Positions 17,892 to 26,841 of a stretch of DNA of 64,000 nucleotides are shown piece after piece. The first letter of the stretch is position 1; the number at the start of each line of letters is the position of its first letter. The stretch is taken from assembly GCF_024505185.1 (NCBI RefSeq), contig NZ_JANIBJ010000018.1, forward strand, positions 26,550-90,549, read 5' to 3'. The notes below the pieces were generated by a model. It had not been told where the DNA came from. It did not search any database and saw only the letters and a program-made list of their open reading frames with translations. This DNA comes from Methylomonas subterranea (GTDB lineage Bacteria; Pseudomonadota; Gammaproteobacteria; Methylococcales; Methylomonadaceae). The position numbers and the translations under genes are program-made.

Positions 17892-18233
17892 ATGGACGCC
17901 TCGGCGTCGACTGGCGTAACGGTCGAAGCTTTGTTGTTCACGCTACTTGCTGTCGGCGGAGCCTTCTGGCTTGCCTTCGCCTTCATCGATCCGTTTCGGC
18001 GAACAATGTTGCGCATCCCGCGCAACGCTAATTCCCTACTTCTGTTTATCCTGGGAGCCGTGGTGCTTTCGTATGCTGCCGGCTCAGCAGCACTTGGAAA
18101 GACTTGGCTTGGTGCAAACGTTGTACTGCGCACCGTTGAACCGAATTGGTTCTGGATGCTCGTGAAGTTCGAAGCGGCGGTCGGTGCCGCCCTCCTCATC
18201 CTCGGCTTTCTCTCGCCTCGGCGGCCGAAGTAG
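17892..18233 (+). CDS. Small three-helix membrane protein, unknown function
   Basis: A 113-residue protein from MDASASTGVTVEALLF with three hydrophobic helices (about residues 8-32, 45-68 and 82-105) and a basic end FLSPRRPK. None of the possible starts (17838 or 17892 are the main ATGs) has a good ribosome site; I chose the one that begins just before the first helix. It lies between REP copies B and C, and could be a former cassette, but no attC was found beside it. Confidence 0.5.
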   Translation: MDASASTGVTVEALLFTLLAVGGAFWLAFAFIDPFRRTMLRIPRNANSLLLFILGAVVLSYAAGSAALGKTWLGANVVLRTVEPNWFWMLVKFEAAVGAALLILGFLSPRRPK

Positions 18234-18246
18234 GTGAAGACAATCC

Positions 18247-18361
18247 GCGTAAGGCGGATTCGGAGCGGTAGCGACAATCCGCCATGGTATTGCCCATGGC
18301 GCTAACTACGGCGCCGTCCTCAATCAACATGGCGGATTGCTATCGCGAATCCGCCCTACGC
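18247..18361 (+). repeat. REP/BIME element C, upstream of the RAYT gene
   Basis: Full-length element nearly identical to B (GCGTAAGGCGGATTCGGAGC at the left, GAATCCGCCCTACGC at the right), ending 56 bases before the RAYT start. Confidence 0.9.
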
Positions 18362-18417
18362 CTCTCTAGCCACTCTGCTAGTCTTTAGGCGTTTGAACGG
18401 CTTTTAAGGATGACGAG

Positions 18418-18945
18418 ATGCCCAATTATCGACGGAACTTCGTTGCTGGTGGTTGCTACTTTCTTACCGTGAATTTGCTGGAACGACGCCGAACCTTGCT
18501 GATTGACCATATTGACTTGCTGCGCGATTCGGTGCGGCAAGTGAAACGTTTGTATCCTTTCCATATCGATGCCTGGGTGGTGCTACCGGATCACATGCAT
18601 TGCATCTGGACCCTACCGCCCGATACCCATGACTTCTCGTTACGCTGGCGCCTGATTAAATTACTGTTCTCCAAACAAATGCCGAAAACCGAACGATTAT
18701 CCGCGACCCGGAAACGACGCGGCGAGCGTGGTATCTGGCAACGGCGCCTGTGGGAACATACCATCACCGGTCAATACGATTACAATCGTCATGTCGATTA
18801 TATTCATATCAACCCCTTGAAACATGGTTACGTGCAGCGGATTTGCGATTGGCCATATTCGAGCTTTCACCGTTATGTCTCCGATGGCTTGTTGCCATTA
18901 CATTGGAGCGGCGACGTAACGGATTTACCCTCGGCGGCGGAATGA
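18418..18945 (+). CDS. REP-associated tyrosine transposase (RAYT)
   Basis: A 175-residue Y1 HUH transposase. The HUH pair is His59-Met-His61 in LPDHMHCIW, and the probable nucleophile is Tyr128 in HVDYIHINPLKHGYV. GERGIWQRRLWEHTI and DWPYSSFHRYV are strongly conserved RAYT segments. RAYTs nick REP hairpins and are thought to spread REP elements; they are generally single-copy and domesticated. BIME copies C and D flank this gene, forming a REPtron. No active-site residue appears damaged. Confidence 0.93.
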   Translation: MPNYRRNFVAGGCYFLTVNLLERRRTLLIDHIDLLRDSVRQVKRLYPFHIDAWVVLPDHMHCIWTLPPDTHDFSLRWRLIKLLFSKQMPKTERLSATRKRRGERGIWQRRLWEHTITGQYDYNRHVDYIHINPLKHGYVQRICDWPYSSFHRYVSDGLLPLHWSGDVTDLPSAAE

Positions 18946-18974
18946 CCATAAGAGCCGGGGGTCCGATTTGCGAA

Positions 18975-19071
18975 GCGTAAGGCGGATTCGGAGCGATAGC
19001 GACAATCCGCCATGGCGCCAACCATGGTGCTGCCCTCGACATGGCGGATTGCTGTCGCGAATCCGCCCTAC
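18975..19071 (+). repeat. REP/BIME element D, downstream of the RAYT gene
   Basis: Fourth copy, with a shortened spacer (97 bases). It begins GCGTAAGGCGGATTCGGAGC and ends GAATCCGCCCTAC, starting 29 bases after the RAYT stop. Confidence 0.9.
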
Positions 19072-19103
19072 ATTTTAATAATCGTTCGCTGAAGAGGTGC
19101 GCC

Positions 19104-19505
19104 ATGGACTCCGTTTTTAACCTTGTTGGCATTGCAATTGTGGTGACAACCTCCGGGCTGACGGCTTTCATTGCCAAGCGAAAAGGGCTGAATGTGGCCG
19201 GCTGGTTCGCTCTGGGATTATTCACCCAACTACTGGCCCTTGTCGCGATTCTGTTGCTGCCCTCCCGGATACCGACAGCGGAAGCCCCCATAATCGATGA
19301 CGGCCGACTGATCGCTTTTATTGGCAAGGTGTTCGCCGGCCTATTCGCCGGCTTCATGCTTGTTTTCATCGCGGGCGGCGGAGCCGCCGGCTCATCCGAG
19401 TTGAATGCGCCTACCTGGACGGTATTGATCGTTTACCTTGTTTTCTTCATACCCTTGGTGATTCGCTGGGCAAGGCAGATATACAAGAGCCGCGGGTCCG
19501 ATTAG
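19104..19505 (+). CDS. Small four-helix membrane protein, unknown function
   Basis: A 133-residue protein starting MDSVFNLVGIAIVV at 19104, with GAGGTG a few bases upstream as ribosome site; the longer open frame upstream is REP sequence. It has about four hydrophobic segments, with a basic loop AKRKGLNVAGW after the first. FALGLFTQLLALVAILLLPS resembles the second half of several small conserved inner-membrane proteins, but I cannot name a family. It closes the island before gpmI. Confidence 0.6.
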   Translation: MDSVFNLVGIAIVVTTSGLTAFIAKRKGLNVAGWFALGLFTQLLALVAILLLPSRIPTAEAPIIDDGRLIAFIGKVFAGLFAGFMLVFIAGGGAAGSSELNAPTWTVLIVYLVFFIPLVIRWARQIYKSRGSD

Positions 19506-19509
19506 CGTA

Positions 19510-19535
19510 GCTTGCCACGGATATCCGCGGCAAGC
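19510..19535 (-). terminator. Hairpin downstream of gpmI
   Basis: GCTTGCCACGGATATCCGCGGCAAGC forms a nearly perfect inverted repeat 14 bases beyond the gpmI stop, between convergent genes. It lacks a clear T-run, so intrinsic termination is only plausible. Confidence 0.4.
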
Positions 19536-19548
19536 GTCCGCGCGAGCT

Positions 19549-21189
19549 TTAAACCGCTTCGATCAGGCTGGGATCGTAATCCTCCGGCGCTTCGAAACCC
19601 AGCAGATTCAAGACGGTCGCCGCCACATTCGACAGACCGGCTCTAGGTAAATCCCGCCGTAAACCGTAGCCGGGGTTCTCTCCGGACACCAACACGAAGG
19701 GCACCGGGTTCAGGGTGTGCGAGGTCTTGGCCTTGGTGCGGCCTTCGGCGTTGCGGGTCACATTGCCTTTCTTATCCAGTTCGTACATTTCGTCGGCGTT
19801 GCCGTGGTCGGCGGTGATGATCGCGGTGCCGTTCATTTCCAGAATCACCGGAATCAGCCGCGCCAGTTGCAAATCCAGGCCCTGCATGGCGGTGACCGCC
19901 GCCTCGAAATTGCCGGTGTGGCCGACCATGTCGCCGTTGGCGTAATTGACCCGCAGGTATTTGTACTGGCCGCTGCGTACCGCGGCTATCAGGGTATCGG
20001 TGATCTCCGCGCATTTCATCCAGGGCCGTTGCTCGAACGGCACCACGTCGCTGGGGATTTCCACGTAGGTTTCGGAAGCTTCGTCGAATTTACCGGAGCG
20101 GTTGCCGTTCCAGAAATAAGTCACGTGGCCGAATTTCTGGGTTTCGCTGATGGCGTATTGGCTGATGCCGTTTTTGGCCAGATATTCGCCCAGGGTACGG
20201 TCTATGGTTGGCGGCTCCACCAGAAAACGCGGCGGCAGTTTGGTGTCGCCGTCGTATTGCATCATGCCGGCATAAGTCACTTTCGGCAGCGGGCCGCGCT
20301 CGAACGGGCAAAACTGTTCTTCGGTAAAGGCGCGGGAAATTTCGATGGCGCGGTCGCCGCGAAAGTTGAAGAACACCACCGCGTCGCCGTCGACTATGGT
20401 ACCCAGCGGCTTGCCGTCTTTTGCAATCACGAAGCCGGGCAAATCCTGGTCGATCACGTTTGTTTCGCTACGGAAGGTTTCGATGGCTTCACGGGCGCTG
20501 GCGAACTGGCGGCCCTGGCCTAACACGTGGATATCCCAGCCGCGCTTGACCATGCTCCAATCTGCTTCATAGCGGTCCATGGTGATTTTCATGCGACCGC
20601 CGCCGGAAGCAATCGCCACATCGAACTCAGGGCCGCGCAAACCGTCCAGATAGACTTCGAACGGATCGACGTAATCCAATGCGGAGGTTTCGCCGACATC
20701 GCGGCCGTCCAGCAGAATGTGAATCCGCGCCTTGGCCACGCCTTCCTGCTTGGCGCGTTCCAGCATCGCTTTCAAATGGTCGATATGCGAATGCACATTA
20801 CCATCCGAGAACAAGCCCAGGAAATGCAAAGTACCGCCCTGCTTGGCGGCGGCGACTACTTCCCGCCAGGCATGGCCTTGCCACAGATGGCCGGAGTTGA
20901 TCGATTCGGCGACCAGTTTGGCGCCCTGGGCAAACACCCGGCCGGCGCCGAAGGCATTGTGGCCGACTTCGCTGTTGCCCATGTCCTCGTCGCTGGGCAT
21001 GCCGACCGCCGTGCCGTGCGCAAGCAATCGGGTCATCGGATAATTTGCCATCAAGCTATCCAGAGTGGGGGTGCGGGCGGACTTGACCGCGTCGCCGTCT
21101 TCGCGCGGCGAAATACCGACGCCATCCAGCACGATAGTGACCACGGGGCCCGGACAAGGGGAAAAACGGGAAGATTTTGCTAGTTTCAT
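19549..21189 (-). CDS. gpmI: 2,3-bisphosphoglycerate-independent phosphoglycerate mutase
   Basis: Interconverts 3- and 2-phosphoglycerate in glycolysis and gluconeogenesis using two metal ions. At 546 residues it is slightly longer than usual, with an N-terminal extension of about ten residues. The nucleophile is Ser73 in [11 protein letters not shown]. Other alkaline-phosphatase-superfamily metal-site motifs are [18 protein letters not shown] and [11 protein letters not shown]. It forms a single-gene unit on the minus strand. Confidence 0.95.
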   Translation of the reverse strand: MKLAKSSRFSPCPGPVVTIVLDGVGISPREDGDAVKSARTPTLDSLMANYPMTRLLAHGTAVGMPSDEDMGNSEVGHNAFGAGRVFAQGAKLVAESINSGHLWQGHAWREVVAAAKQGGTLHFLGLFSDGNVHSHIDHLKAMLERAKQEGVAKARIHILLDGRDVGETSALDYVDPFEVYLDGLRGPEFDVAIASGGGRMKITMDRYEADWSMVKRGWDIHVLGQGRQFASAREAIETFRSETNVIDQDLPGFVIAKDGKPLGTIVDGDAVVFFNFRGDRAIEISRAFTEEQFCPFERGPLPKVTYAGMMQYDGDTKLPPRFLVEPPTIDRTLGEYLAKNGISQYAISETQKFGHVTYFWNGNRSGKFDEASETYVEIPSDVVPFEQRPWMKCAEITDTLIAAVRSGQYKYLRVNYANGDMVGHTGNFEAAVTAMQGLDLQLARLIPVILEMNGTAIITADHGNADEMYELDKKGNVTRNAEGRTKAKTSHTLNPVPFVLVSGENPGYGLRRDLPRAGLSNVAATVLNLLGFEAPEDYDPSLIEAV

Positions 21190-21406
21190 GATAATTTCGA
21201 GTGATGGGAAAGTCGGATGCCGATTAAAACCGGGTTTTAACAGCCGTTCAGGCCCATTTTAACAGTTGTGCCGCTTGCACTGAAATCCCGCCGCGACCGG
21301 ATGCAAGCCAAACGCGAAAAATCCCACAATAAAACTATACTGATTACCCATTCCGCCATTCCCGTCGCGGCAATGGTTTTTCCAACCATTTTTACAGGAT
21401 AAAGTC

Positions 21407-21862
21407 ATGCAAAAATTAGTGAAGCTGCTGTCCGACCCGGAATTTACTGCCGCCGTCGAGGGCGAAAAACTGACCTTCCCCGCCGACAGCATCATGCTGG
21501 ATGAAGGCTCGGAAGGCAGGGATTTATTCGTAATCACCCAAGGCGAAGCCCTGGTCAGCTACGAGCTTGACGACACCTTAGAGCATCCGGCCCGCTTGGC
21601 CAAGTTGAAGGTCAACGATATTTTCGGCGAGTTGTCTTTGTTCGACAGCGGCCCGCGCAGCGCCGAGGTAAAAGCCGTGAGCGATTGCCAGGTAACTAAA
21701 ATTTCCGGCGCATCGCTGCTGGCATTTCTGGATGCCCGCCCCGAACAGGGCTATTACGTGCTGAGGGATCTGCTGCAACACCTGATCGAGCAGATGCGCC
21801 AGAACAACATGCGCACCAAAATGACCCTGCAGATGTACTTTCACGAGCACGAAGACGATTGA
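21407..21862 (+). CDS. Cyclic-nucleotide-binding domain protein
   Basis: A 151-residue protein made of one CRP-type nucleotide-binding beta-roll (about residues 15-125) with FGELSLFDSGPRSAEVKA as the phosphate-binding cassette. There is no helix-turn-helix domain or other output domain, so it may be a ligand-sensing adaptor. AGGA lies eight bases before the ATG. It is divergent from gpmI and stands alone. Confidence 0.82.
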   Translation: MQKLVKLLSDPEFTAAVEGEKLTFPADSIMLDEGSEGRDLFVITQGEALVSYELDDTLEHPARLAKLKVNDIFGELSLFDSGPRSAEVKAVSDCQVTKISGASLLAFLDARPEQGYYVLRDLLQHLIEQMRQNNMRTKMTLQMYFHEHEDD

Positions 21863-21981
21863 ACCGGGATCGCGGACATTTTCGGCATAGGCAAGCCGGC
21901 ACGGCCTGCAATACAATAGCGGCCCCGATCCGGCGAACCCGGACGAACAGGGTTCCGTATATTATTTGACCTTTAATTCAC

Positions 21982-22584
21982 ATGAACAAAGACATCCGCA
22001 TCCAGCGCCTAAGCGGCGAAGCCTTGATTCAATACATCCCGGAACTGGCGCGTCTGCGCATCGAAGTGTTCCGCGATTTCCCCTATCTGTACGACGGCGA
22101 TTACGAATACGAGAAAAAATACCTGCAAACCTATATCGACTGTCCGGAAAGCGTGATCGTGTTGGCCTTCGACGGCGATGCCATCATCGGCGCATCGACC
22201 GCGATACCGTTGAAATACGAAACCGCCGAGGTGAAAAAGCCCTTTGTCGACCACTGTTACGACCCGGATCAGGTGTTCTACTGCGGCGAATCGGTGTTGA
22301 ACAAGGCCTATCGCGGCCTGGGAATAGGGGTGAAATTCTTCGAACAGCGCGAAGCGCATGCCGAGGATTTGGGCGGCTTCCGGCATATCACCTTCTGCTG
22401 TGTCGAGCGTCCGGCCGACCATCCGCGCCGACCGGCCGATTATGTGCCGCTGGACGCGTTCTGGAACAAGCGAGGCTATTTCAAACACCCCGAGTTGCAT
22501 ACCACTTACTCCTGGAAAGATTTGGACGACAGCGAGGAAACTCCCAAACCGATGACCTTCTGGTTAAAGGAAGATCATGCCTAA
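21982..22584 (+). CDS. GNAT family N-acetyltransferase
   Basis: A 200-residue acetyltransferase. An acetyl-CoA-binding core can be seen around ESVLNKAYRGLGIGVKFFEQ, the GNAT motif A variant. Substrate is unknown. The 3' end overlaps the nitrilase-like gene by eight bases. In many bacteria a GNAT domain is fused to a carbon-nitrogen hydrolase; here the two are separate but coupled, which suggests that they act on the same compound. Confidence 0.85.
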   Translation: MNKDIRIQRLSGEALIQYIPELARLRIEVFRDFPYLYDGDYEYEKKYLQTYIDCPESVIVLAFDGDAIIGASTAIPLKYETAEVKKPFVDHCYDPDQVFYCGESVLNKAYRGLGIGVKFFEQREAHAEDLGGFRHITFCCVERPADHPRRPADYVPLDAFWNKRGYFKHPELHTTYSWKDLDDSEETPKPMTFWLKEDHA

Positions 22585-23437
22585 AATCGCCAGCGCCCAA
22601 TACGACATCAGCTTCCTGGAAACCTGGGAAAATTTCGAAGCCAAAACCCGCCGCTGGGTAAAAGACGCCGCCGACCACAAGGCCGACATCCTGCTGTTTC
22701 CGGAATATGCCTGCATGGAATTGGCGTCTTTGTTTCCCAAGGAAACTTACAGCTCCTTGAACGGCCAACTGGACGCCTTGCAAACCCTGTTGGCGGATTA
22801 TCTGGACTTATTCAAAACCCTGGCGGCCGAGCACGGGGTTTACATCCAGGCCGGCACCTACCCTGTCAAGCACGACAACGGCGAGTTCCGCAATCACGCC
22901 TATTTCTTCACCCCGCAAGGCGGGGTGGATTTCCAGGAAAAACTGACCATGACCCGCTTCGAGAACGAGCAGTGGCATATTTCACGCGGCCTGGACATCA
23001 AACTGTTCGATACGAAATTCGGCAAGATAGCGATCAATATCTGCTACGACAGCGAATTCCCGCACTACGCCCGCCAGCAAGCGGAGCGCGGCGCCACGTT
23101 GATTCTGGTGCCCAGCTGCACGGACACCGAAGCGGGTTACTACCGGGTGCGGATAGGCTGTCAGGCCCGCGCACTGGAAAACCAATGCTACGTCGTGCAA
23201 GCCTCGCTGGTCGGCGATGCGGACTGGTCGGAAGCGGTTGACATCAACCGCGGCGCCGCGGCGATTTACACGCCGGTGGACCGGGGCTTCCCCAACAACG
23301 GCATCTTGGCCATCGGCGAATACAACAAAGTGCAATGGGTATATGCCGACGTCGATTTGGCCGCCGTGGATACCGTGCGCCGGGAAGGCCAGGTGTTTAA
23401 CTATCGCGATTGGCCGAAACAATTCGATTGCCGCTAG
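22577..23437 (+). CDS. Carbon-nitrogen hydrolase (nitrilase superfamily)
   Basis: A 286-residue amidase-like enzyme with the catalytic triad Glu43 (LLFPEYACME), Lys122 (QEKLTMTRFE) and Cys156 (INICYDSEFP). The C-terminal half contains the usual VQASLVGDADWSE and DRGFPNNGILAIGEY segments. It overlaps the GNAT gene and probably acts with it. The exact substrate is not predictable. Confidence 0.9.
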   Translation: MPKIASAQYDISFLETWENFEAKTRRWVKDAADHKADILLFPEYACMELASLFPKETYSSLNGQLDALQTLLADYLDLFKTLAAEHGVYIQAGTYPVKHDNGEFRNHAYFFTPQGGVDFQEKLTMTRFENEQWHISRGLDIKLFDTKFGKIAINICYDSEFPHYARQQAERGATLILVPSCTDTEAGYYRVRIGCQARALENQCYVVQASLVGDADWSEAVDINRGAAAIYTPVDRGFPNNGILAIGEYNKVQWVYADVDLAAVDTVRREGQVFNYRDWPKQFDCR

Positions 23438-23548
23438 CCGTCCGGCCAGTCGCCGCGCGCCAGCCAATTACCCTACTATCCCTAATAGTTCTGTTCAGGC
23501 TGTGTTACAATTCAAGCCCGTTTAAACAAGACTCAAAAGGCTTTAACC

Positions 23549-23938
23549 ATGCGAATTCAAACACTTCCTGTCCTTGCCCTGCTGGTTTTATCGTTTGCGG
23601 CGACAGCCGAAGTTGCCCTGACTCAGGCCGATGTCTTGGGAACCTGGCAAATCGATAAAGAATCCGCCAACCGCGACGGCAGCAACGCCAGAACTTCCAA
23701 CACCACCTGGAACATCAAACCCGACGGCACCCTGGAAGGCATAACCAAGGATTCAGACGCTCACGCCCGTCTCGACAGCCTAAAAGCCGTGCTGAACTAT
23801 TCCATTCAAGACGGCAAACTGGTCAAACAGGCCGCGCCGGGCCGCTCAAAAATGGAGACCTGCGAAGCCGTCGAAAAAAGCGGCAATCAAATGGTCTTGA
23901 AATGCCAGACGGTTTATTACTTCATGAGTAAAAAATAA
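23549..23938 (+). CDS. Small secreted protein, lipocalin-like
   Basis: A 129-residue protein with a signal peptide ending near FAATAEVA. The mature part starts LTQADVLGTWQIDKESANRD, and the LGTWQI start followed by alternating strands is reminiscent of small lipocalin-like domains. Two Cys residues (METCEAV, LKCQTV) could form a disulfide. No family assignment is certain. Confidence 0.65.
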   Translation: MRIQTLPVLALLVLSFAATAEVALTQADVLGTWQIDKESANRDGSNARTSNTTWNIKPDGTLEGITKDSDAHARLDSLKAVLNYSIQDGKLVKQAAPGRSKMETCEAVEKSGNQMVLKCQTVYYFMSKK

Positions 23939-23966
23939 CCATTGCCCGCCTGGCCTATCGTCCCCA

Positions 23967-23996
23967 AGCCGGTTTTCGCCACGGCGAAACCCGGCT
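23967..23996 (+). terminator. Strong hairpin after the small secreted protein gene
   Basis: AGCCGGTTTTCGCC-A-CGGCGAAACCCGGCT forms a 13- to 14-pair stem with one small asymmetry, 29 bases beyond the stop. The following bases are not T-rich. The rest of 23997-24203 shows no gene. Confidence 0.45.
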
Positions 23997-24203
23997 CACT
24001 CGCCTCCCCTTTATACCAGCTTCGGCATTTAAACCGCGAAGAATCCGCAAGGCGCGCGGGATAACAATGATTGCCGATATTCTATAAAGCGGAATCTACA
24101 ATTTACCGGATTGATAGGGATATTCGACGCAAACAGCAATGGGTGAACGTTCATGCTTTTGTGATTTACAACGCTGGAAACAGGAGCATCAAGGACGATA
24201 TCT

Positions 24204-24430
24204 ATGCAACCATTAAAAATAAATGCGGAATGGGATGAGGACGCTGGCGTTTGGGTCGCGACAAGCCATGACGTTGACGGCTTGCCAGTACAATGGATGC
24301 CTTGATAGAGCGGCTGAAGATCGTCATTCCCGAACTGATGGAAGCCAATCACAAAGCGCTTTCCGAACAAAATTTGCCATTTATGCTCGATGGCTATTTT
24401 GCACGTAGGACCGGCTCTCACGCTCGCTAA
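24204..24430 (+). pseudogene. DUF1902 / HicB-like antitoxin, frameshifted
   Basis: The first frame reads MQPLKINAEWDEDAGVWVAT followed by SHDVDGL and then stops at 24303. The other half continues one base out of frame as DALIERLKIVIPELMEANHK to a stop at 24428, together giving a normal DUF1902 antitoxin of about 75 residues. Restoring one base near 24280-24290 would rejoin the frames (DGL-AST-MDALIERL). Either the gene is broken, the sequence has an error, or there is frameshifting. The last stop overlaps the toxin start (TAATG). Confidence 0.8.
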
Positions 24431-24624
24431 TGGGCGACTTCGCGCCGCCATTAAAAAAGGCGCTCAAAGCCCAAGGCTGTTATTTTATCCGGCAAGGTAA
24501 GGGCGACCATGAGATATGGTTTAGCCCAACATCTCAAAAGCACTTTGTCGTAGATGGCAAGATCAAGTCGAGACACACCGCCAACGCGGCGTTACTGCAA
24601 ACCGGACTAAACAAGCAGTTTTAA
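24430..24624 (+). CDS. hicA: HicA family mRNA-interferase toxin
   Basis: A 64-residue double-stranded-RNA-binding-fold toxin. GCYFIRQGKGDHEIWFSP carries the conserved Gly and the catalytic His, and IKSRHTANAALLQTGL is the typical C-terminal half. Its start is embedded in the stop of the frameshifted antitoxin, so translation depends on coupling. If the antitoxin really is broken, an intact toxin would be unexpected. Confidence 0.88.
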   Translation: MGDFAPPLKKALKAQGCYFIRQGKGDHEIWFSPTSQKHFVVDGKIKSRHTANAALLQTGLNKQF

Positions 24625-24841
24625 GCCCCCCACGGATTTTTACATTCATAGAGGGTACCGGCATGGGCGCGCAGGGTCGCGACGCGCAAAACCATCGACG
24701 CAATCCCGCGTCTCCGGCACGAAACCGCCTTTAGTTCCCCCGCCCGTCCGGCGGTTTAATCCCCACTTGTATCATTGCTATCCAACGTCTATCTTGAAAC
24801 CACTCTACCAACGCGTGCATTCAAGTGTGCCAGGATGTGAT
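24625..24841. other. Intergenic region before the CHASE-GGDEF gene
   Basis: No gene is seen. A hairpin with stem AAACCGCC/GGCGGTTT spans about 24723-24758 and may terminate hicA transcription. A c-di-GMP riboswitch was considered here and not supported. Confidence 0.35.
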
Positions 24842-26830
24842 ATGTCATCTGGAAAGCCCGGGCGAAGCGCCTCAAAGCGGTCGTGGCGAACAAAAATAAA
24901 GACCGACGGCAGCGCATGCCTGGTATTTGTTCTGGGCCTGTCGATTACCGCCGCAGGCTGGCATTCGGCCCAACGTTCGCTGACACAAGACACCCGCGCG
25001 TATTTCGACTTCAGAGTCAAGCAATTATTGGCAACCATAGAAAACCGTATCGACAACTATCAACAGGTACTTCAAGGGACTCGCGGCTTGTTCACGGCTT
25101 CCGTGGCAGTCGAACGATCCGAGTTTCAGCGCTATATAGACTCTTTAAACCTTGCTGCCCGTTATCCCGGCATACAGGGGGTCGGTTTTTCCCTGATCGT
25201 GGCGCCGGCGCAACTGCCGGCTCATCTCGAATCGATCCGCCGGGAAGGTTTTACCGACTATGAAATTCATCCCGCCGGACAGCGGGAACTGTATACCACC
25301 ATCATCTATCTGGAACCTTTTGCCGGACGCAATCTGCGGGCATTCGGTTACGACATGTTCACCGAACCCACCCGCCGTCAAGCCATGGTTTATGCCCGCG
25401 ACATGAACACGGTAGGCATGACCGGCAAAGTGACCTTGGTACAGGAAATCGACAGCGACATTCAAGCCGGTTTTTTGATGTACCTGCCGGTGTTCGAAAA
25501 CTTTCAAGCCCACGACAATGCGGCCGAGCGGCGCAAGCACATTATCGGCTGGGTATATGCGCCATTCCGCATGCGCGATTTCATGAGCGGCATCGGAGGC
25601 GAGCGCAGCGCCGATTTACATCTGAGCATCTACGATGGCGAGGAAGTATCGGACACCAAGCTGATGTATAGCGACCAAATCGATCGCGTGCCGCAAAAGG
25701 CCATCAGCAAACGCCTGAACCTGACTGTCGGCGGACATACCTGGACACTGGTCATACATAGCGAAGCCGGTTTGAAAAACTGGCTCAACAATTATCAGCC
25801 CCTGCTCATTTTGGTCGGCGGCGGCGGCTTGAGCCTTTTGCTTGCGCTATCGACCCGCCAATACATCACGCGCGGCCAGGCCCTGGCCATGGCGGCGGCC
25901 GTCAACCGCGCCTTGCAGGAAAGCGAATCCCGCTTCCGCCTGTTGGCCGACTCGGCCCCCGTGCTGATTTGGCTGACGGACGTCAAGCAATCGGCCATCT
26001 GGTTCAACAAGCAGTGGTTGAGCTTTACCGGGCGTCCGTTGCCGGAACAACTTGACCAGGGCTGGCTCAACTTAGTGGAGCCGTCGCAAACGGAATTGGT
26101 GCTTAAACTGCTGCAATGGCATTATCAGACCCGTAAGCCGTTTAACGTCGAGTTTCGTTTAAGGCGCCATGACGGCGAATATCGCTGGATACTCAATACG
26201 GGCGCGCCCAGGTTCAATAATGACGGCGAATTCGTCGGCTTCATCGGCTCCTGCATCGACATTACCCGGCATAGGGAGATGGAAGAAGAATTATGGGAAT
26301 TGGCCACCACCGACGGTTTGACCGGCTTTTTAAATCGCCGGCATTTTCTGGTACGCCTGCGGGAGGAATTCGATCGAATCCAGCGCAATGCCGAGTTACA
26401 ATCGGCCTTGCTGATGTTGGATCTCGATCATTTCAAGCGCATCAACGACCATTACGGCCATGCCGTCGGCGATGAGGTTTTGCAGCATTTCGCCCAAATC
26501 ATCCGCTCGCAACAGCGCAAAATCGATATTGTGGGACGCCTGGGCGGCGAGGAGTTTGCCATCATCCTGCCCGACACCGAGCTGTCCGAAGCCTATGTAC
26601 TGGCCGAACGTCTGCTTCACACGGTGGCCGGCACGCCGCTGGCGCATGAAATGTCGCTGATCGAAATCACCATTTCCATCGGGGTTGCGCAATTGAACAT
26701 AGGCAGCGAAAGCCCCGACGCCGCGCTGAAACAGGCCGACCAGGCCTTGTATCGCGCCAAGAAGGCGGGTAGAAATCAAATAGTTCTCCAATCCCAGCCC
26801 GAAACCACCCCGAACCAACCACGTCGTTGA
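24842..26830 (+). CDS. CHASE-PAS-GGDEF diguanylate cyclase
   Basis: A 662-residue membrane protein from ATG 24842, where AGGA lies upstream; an earlier TTG at 24767 is less likely. It has one membrane helix (about residues 20-40), a periplasmic CHASE domain (about 60-270), a second helix near 310, a PAS/PAC domain (about 355-475) and a GGDEF domain (about 490-650). The active-site motif is intact as GGEEF at residues 568-572, so c-di-GMP synthesis is expected. The CHASE domain indicates an external small-molecule signal, not identified. Confidence 0.9.
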   Translation: MSSGKPGRSASKRSWRTKIKTDGSACLVFVLGLSITAAGWHSAQRSLTQDTRAYFDFRVKQLLATIENRIDNYQQVLQGTRGLFTASVAVERSEFQRYIDSLNLAARYPGIQGVGFSLIVAPAQLPAHLESIRREGFTDYEIHPAGQRELYTTIIYLEPFAGRNLRAFGYDMFTEPTRRQAMVYARDMNTVGMTGKVTLVQEIDSDIQAGFLMYLPVFENFQAHDNAAERRKHIIGWVYAPFRMRDFMSGIGGERSADLHLSIYDGEEVSDTKLMYSDQIDRVPQKAISKRLNLTVGGHTWTLVIHSEAGLKNWLNNYQPLLILVGGGGLSLLLALSTRQYITRGQALAMAAAVNRALQESESRFRLLADSAPVLIWLTDVKQSAIWFNKQWLSFTGRPLPEQLDQGWLNLVEPSQTELVLKLLQWHYQTRKPFNVEFRLRRHDGEYRWILNTGAPRFNNDGEFVGFIGSCIDITRHREMEEELWELATTDGLTGFLNRRHFLVRLREEFDRIQRNAELQSALLMLDLDHFKRINDHYGHAVGDEVLQHFAQIIRSQQRKIDIVGRLGGEEFAIILPDTELSEAYVLAERLLHTVAGTPLAHEMSLIEITISIGVAQLNIGSESPDAALKQADQALYRAKKAGRNQIVLQSQPETTPNQPRR

Positions 26831-26841
26831 AGTGCCGCGGA

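Noticed and set aside
18809..19369. Minus-strand frame across the RAYT end and REP D
   Set aside because: It is antisense to RAYT and translates REP hairpins; no ribosome site or homology.
24640..24841. c-di-GMP (GEMM) riboswitch before the CHASE-GGDEF gene
   Set aside because: Fragments such as GACGCAA and CTCCGG appear, but the paired P1/P2/P3 layout and tetraloop-receptor pattern cannot be built.
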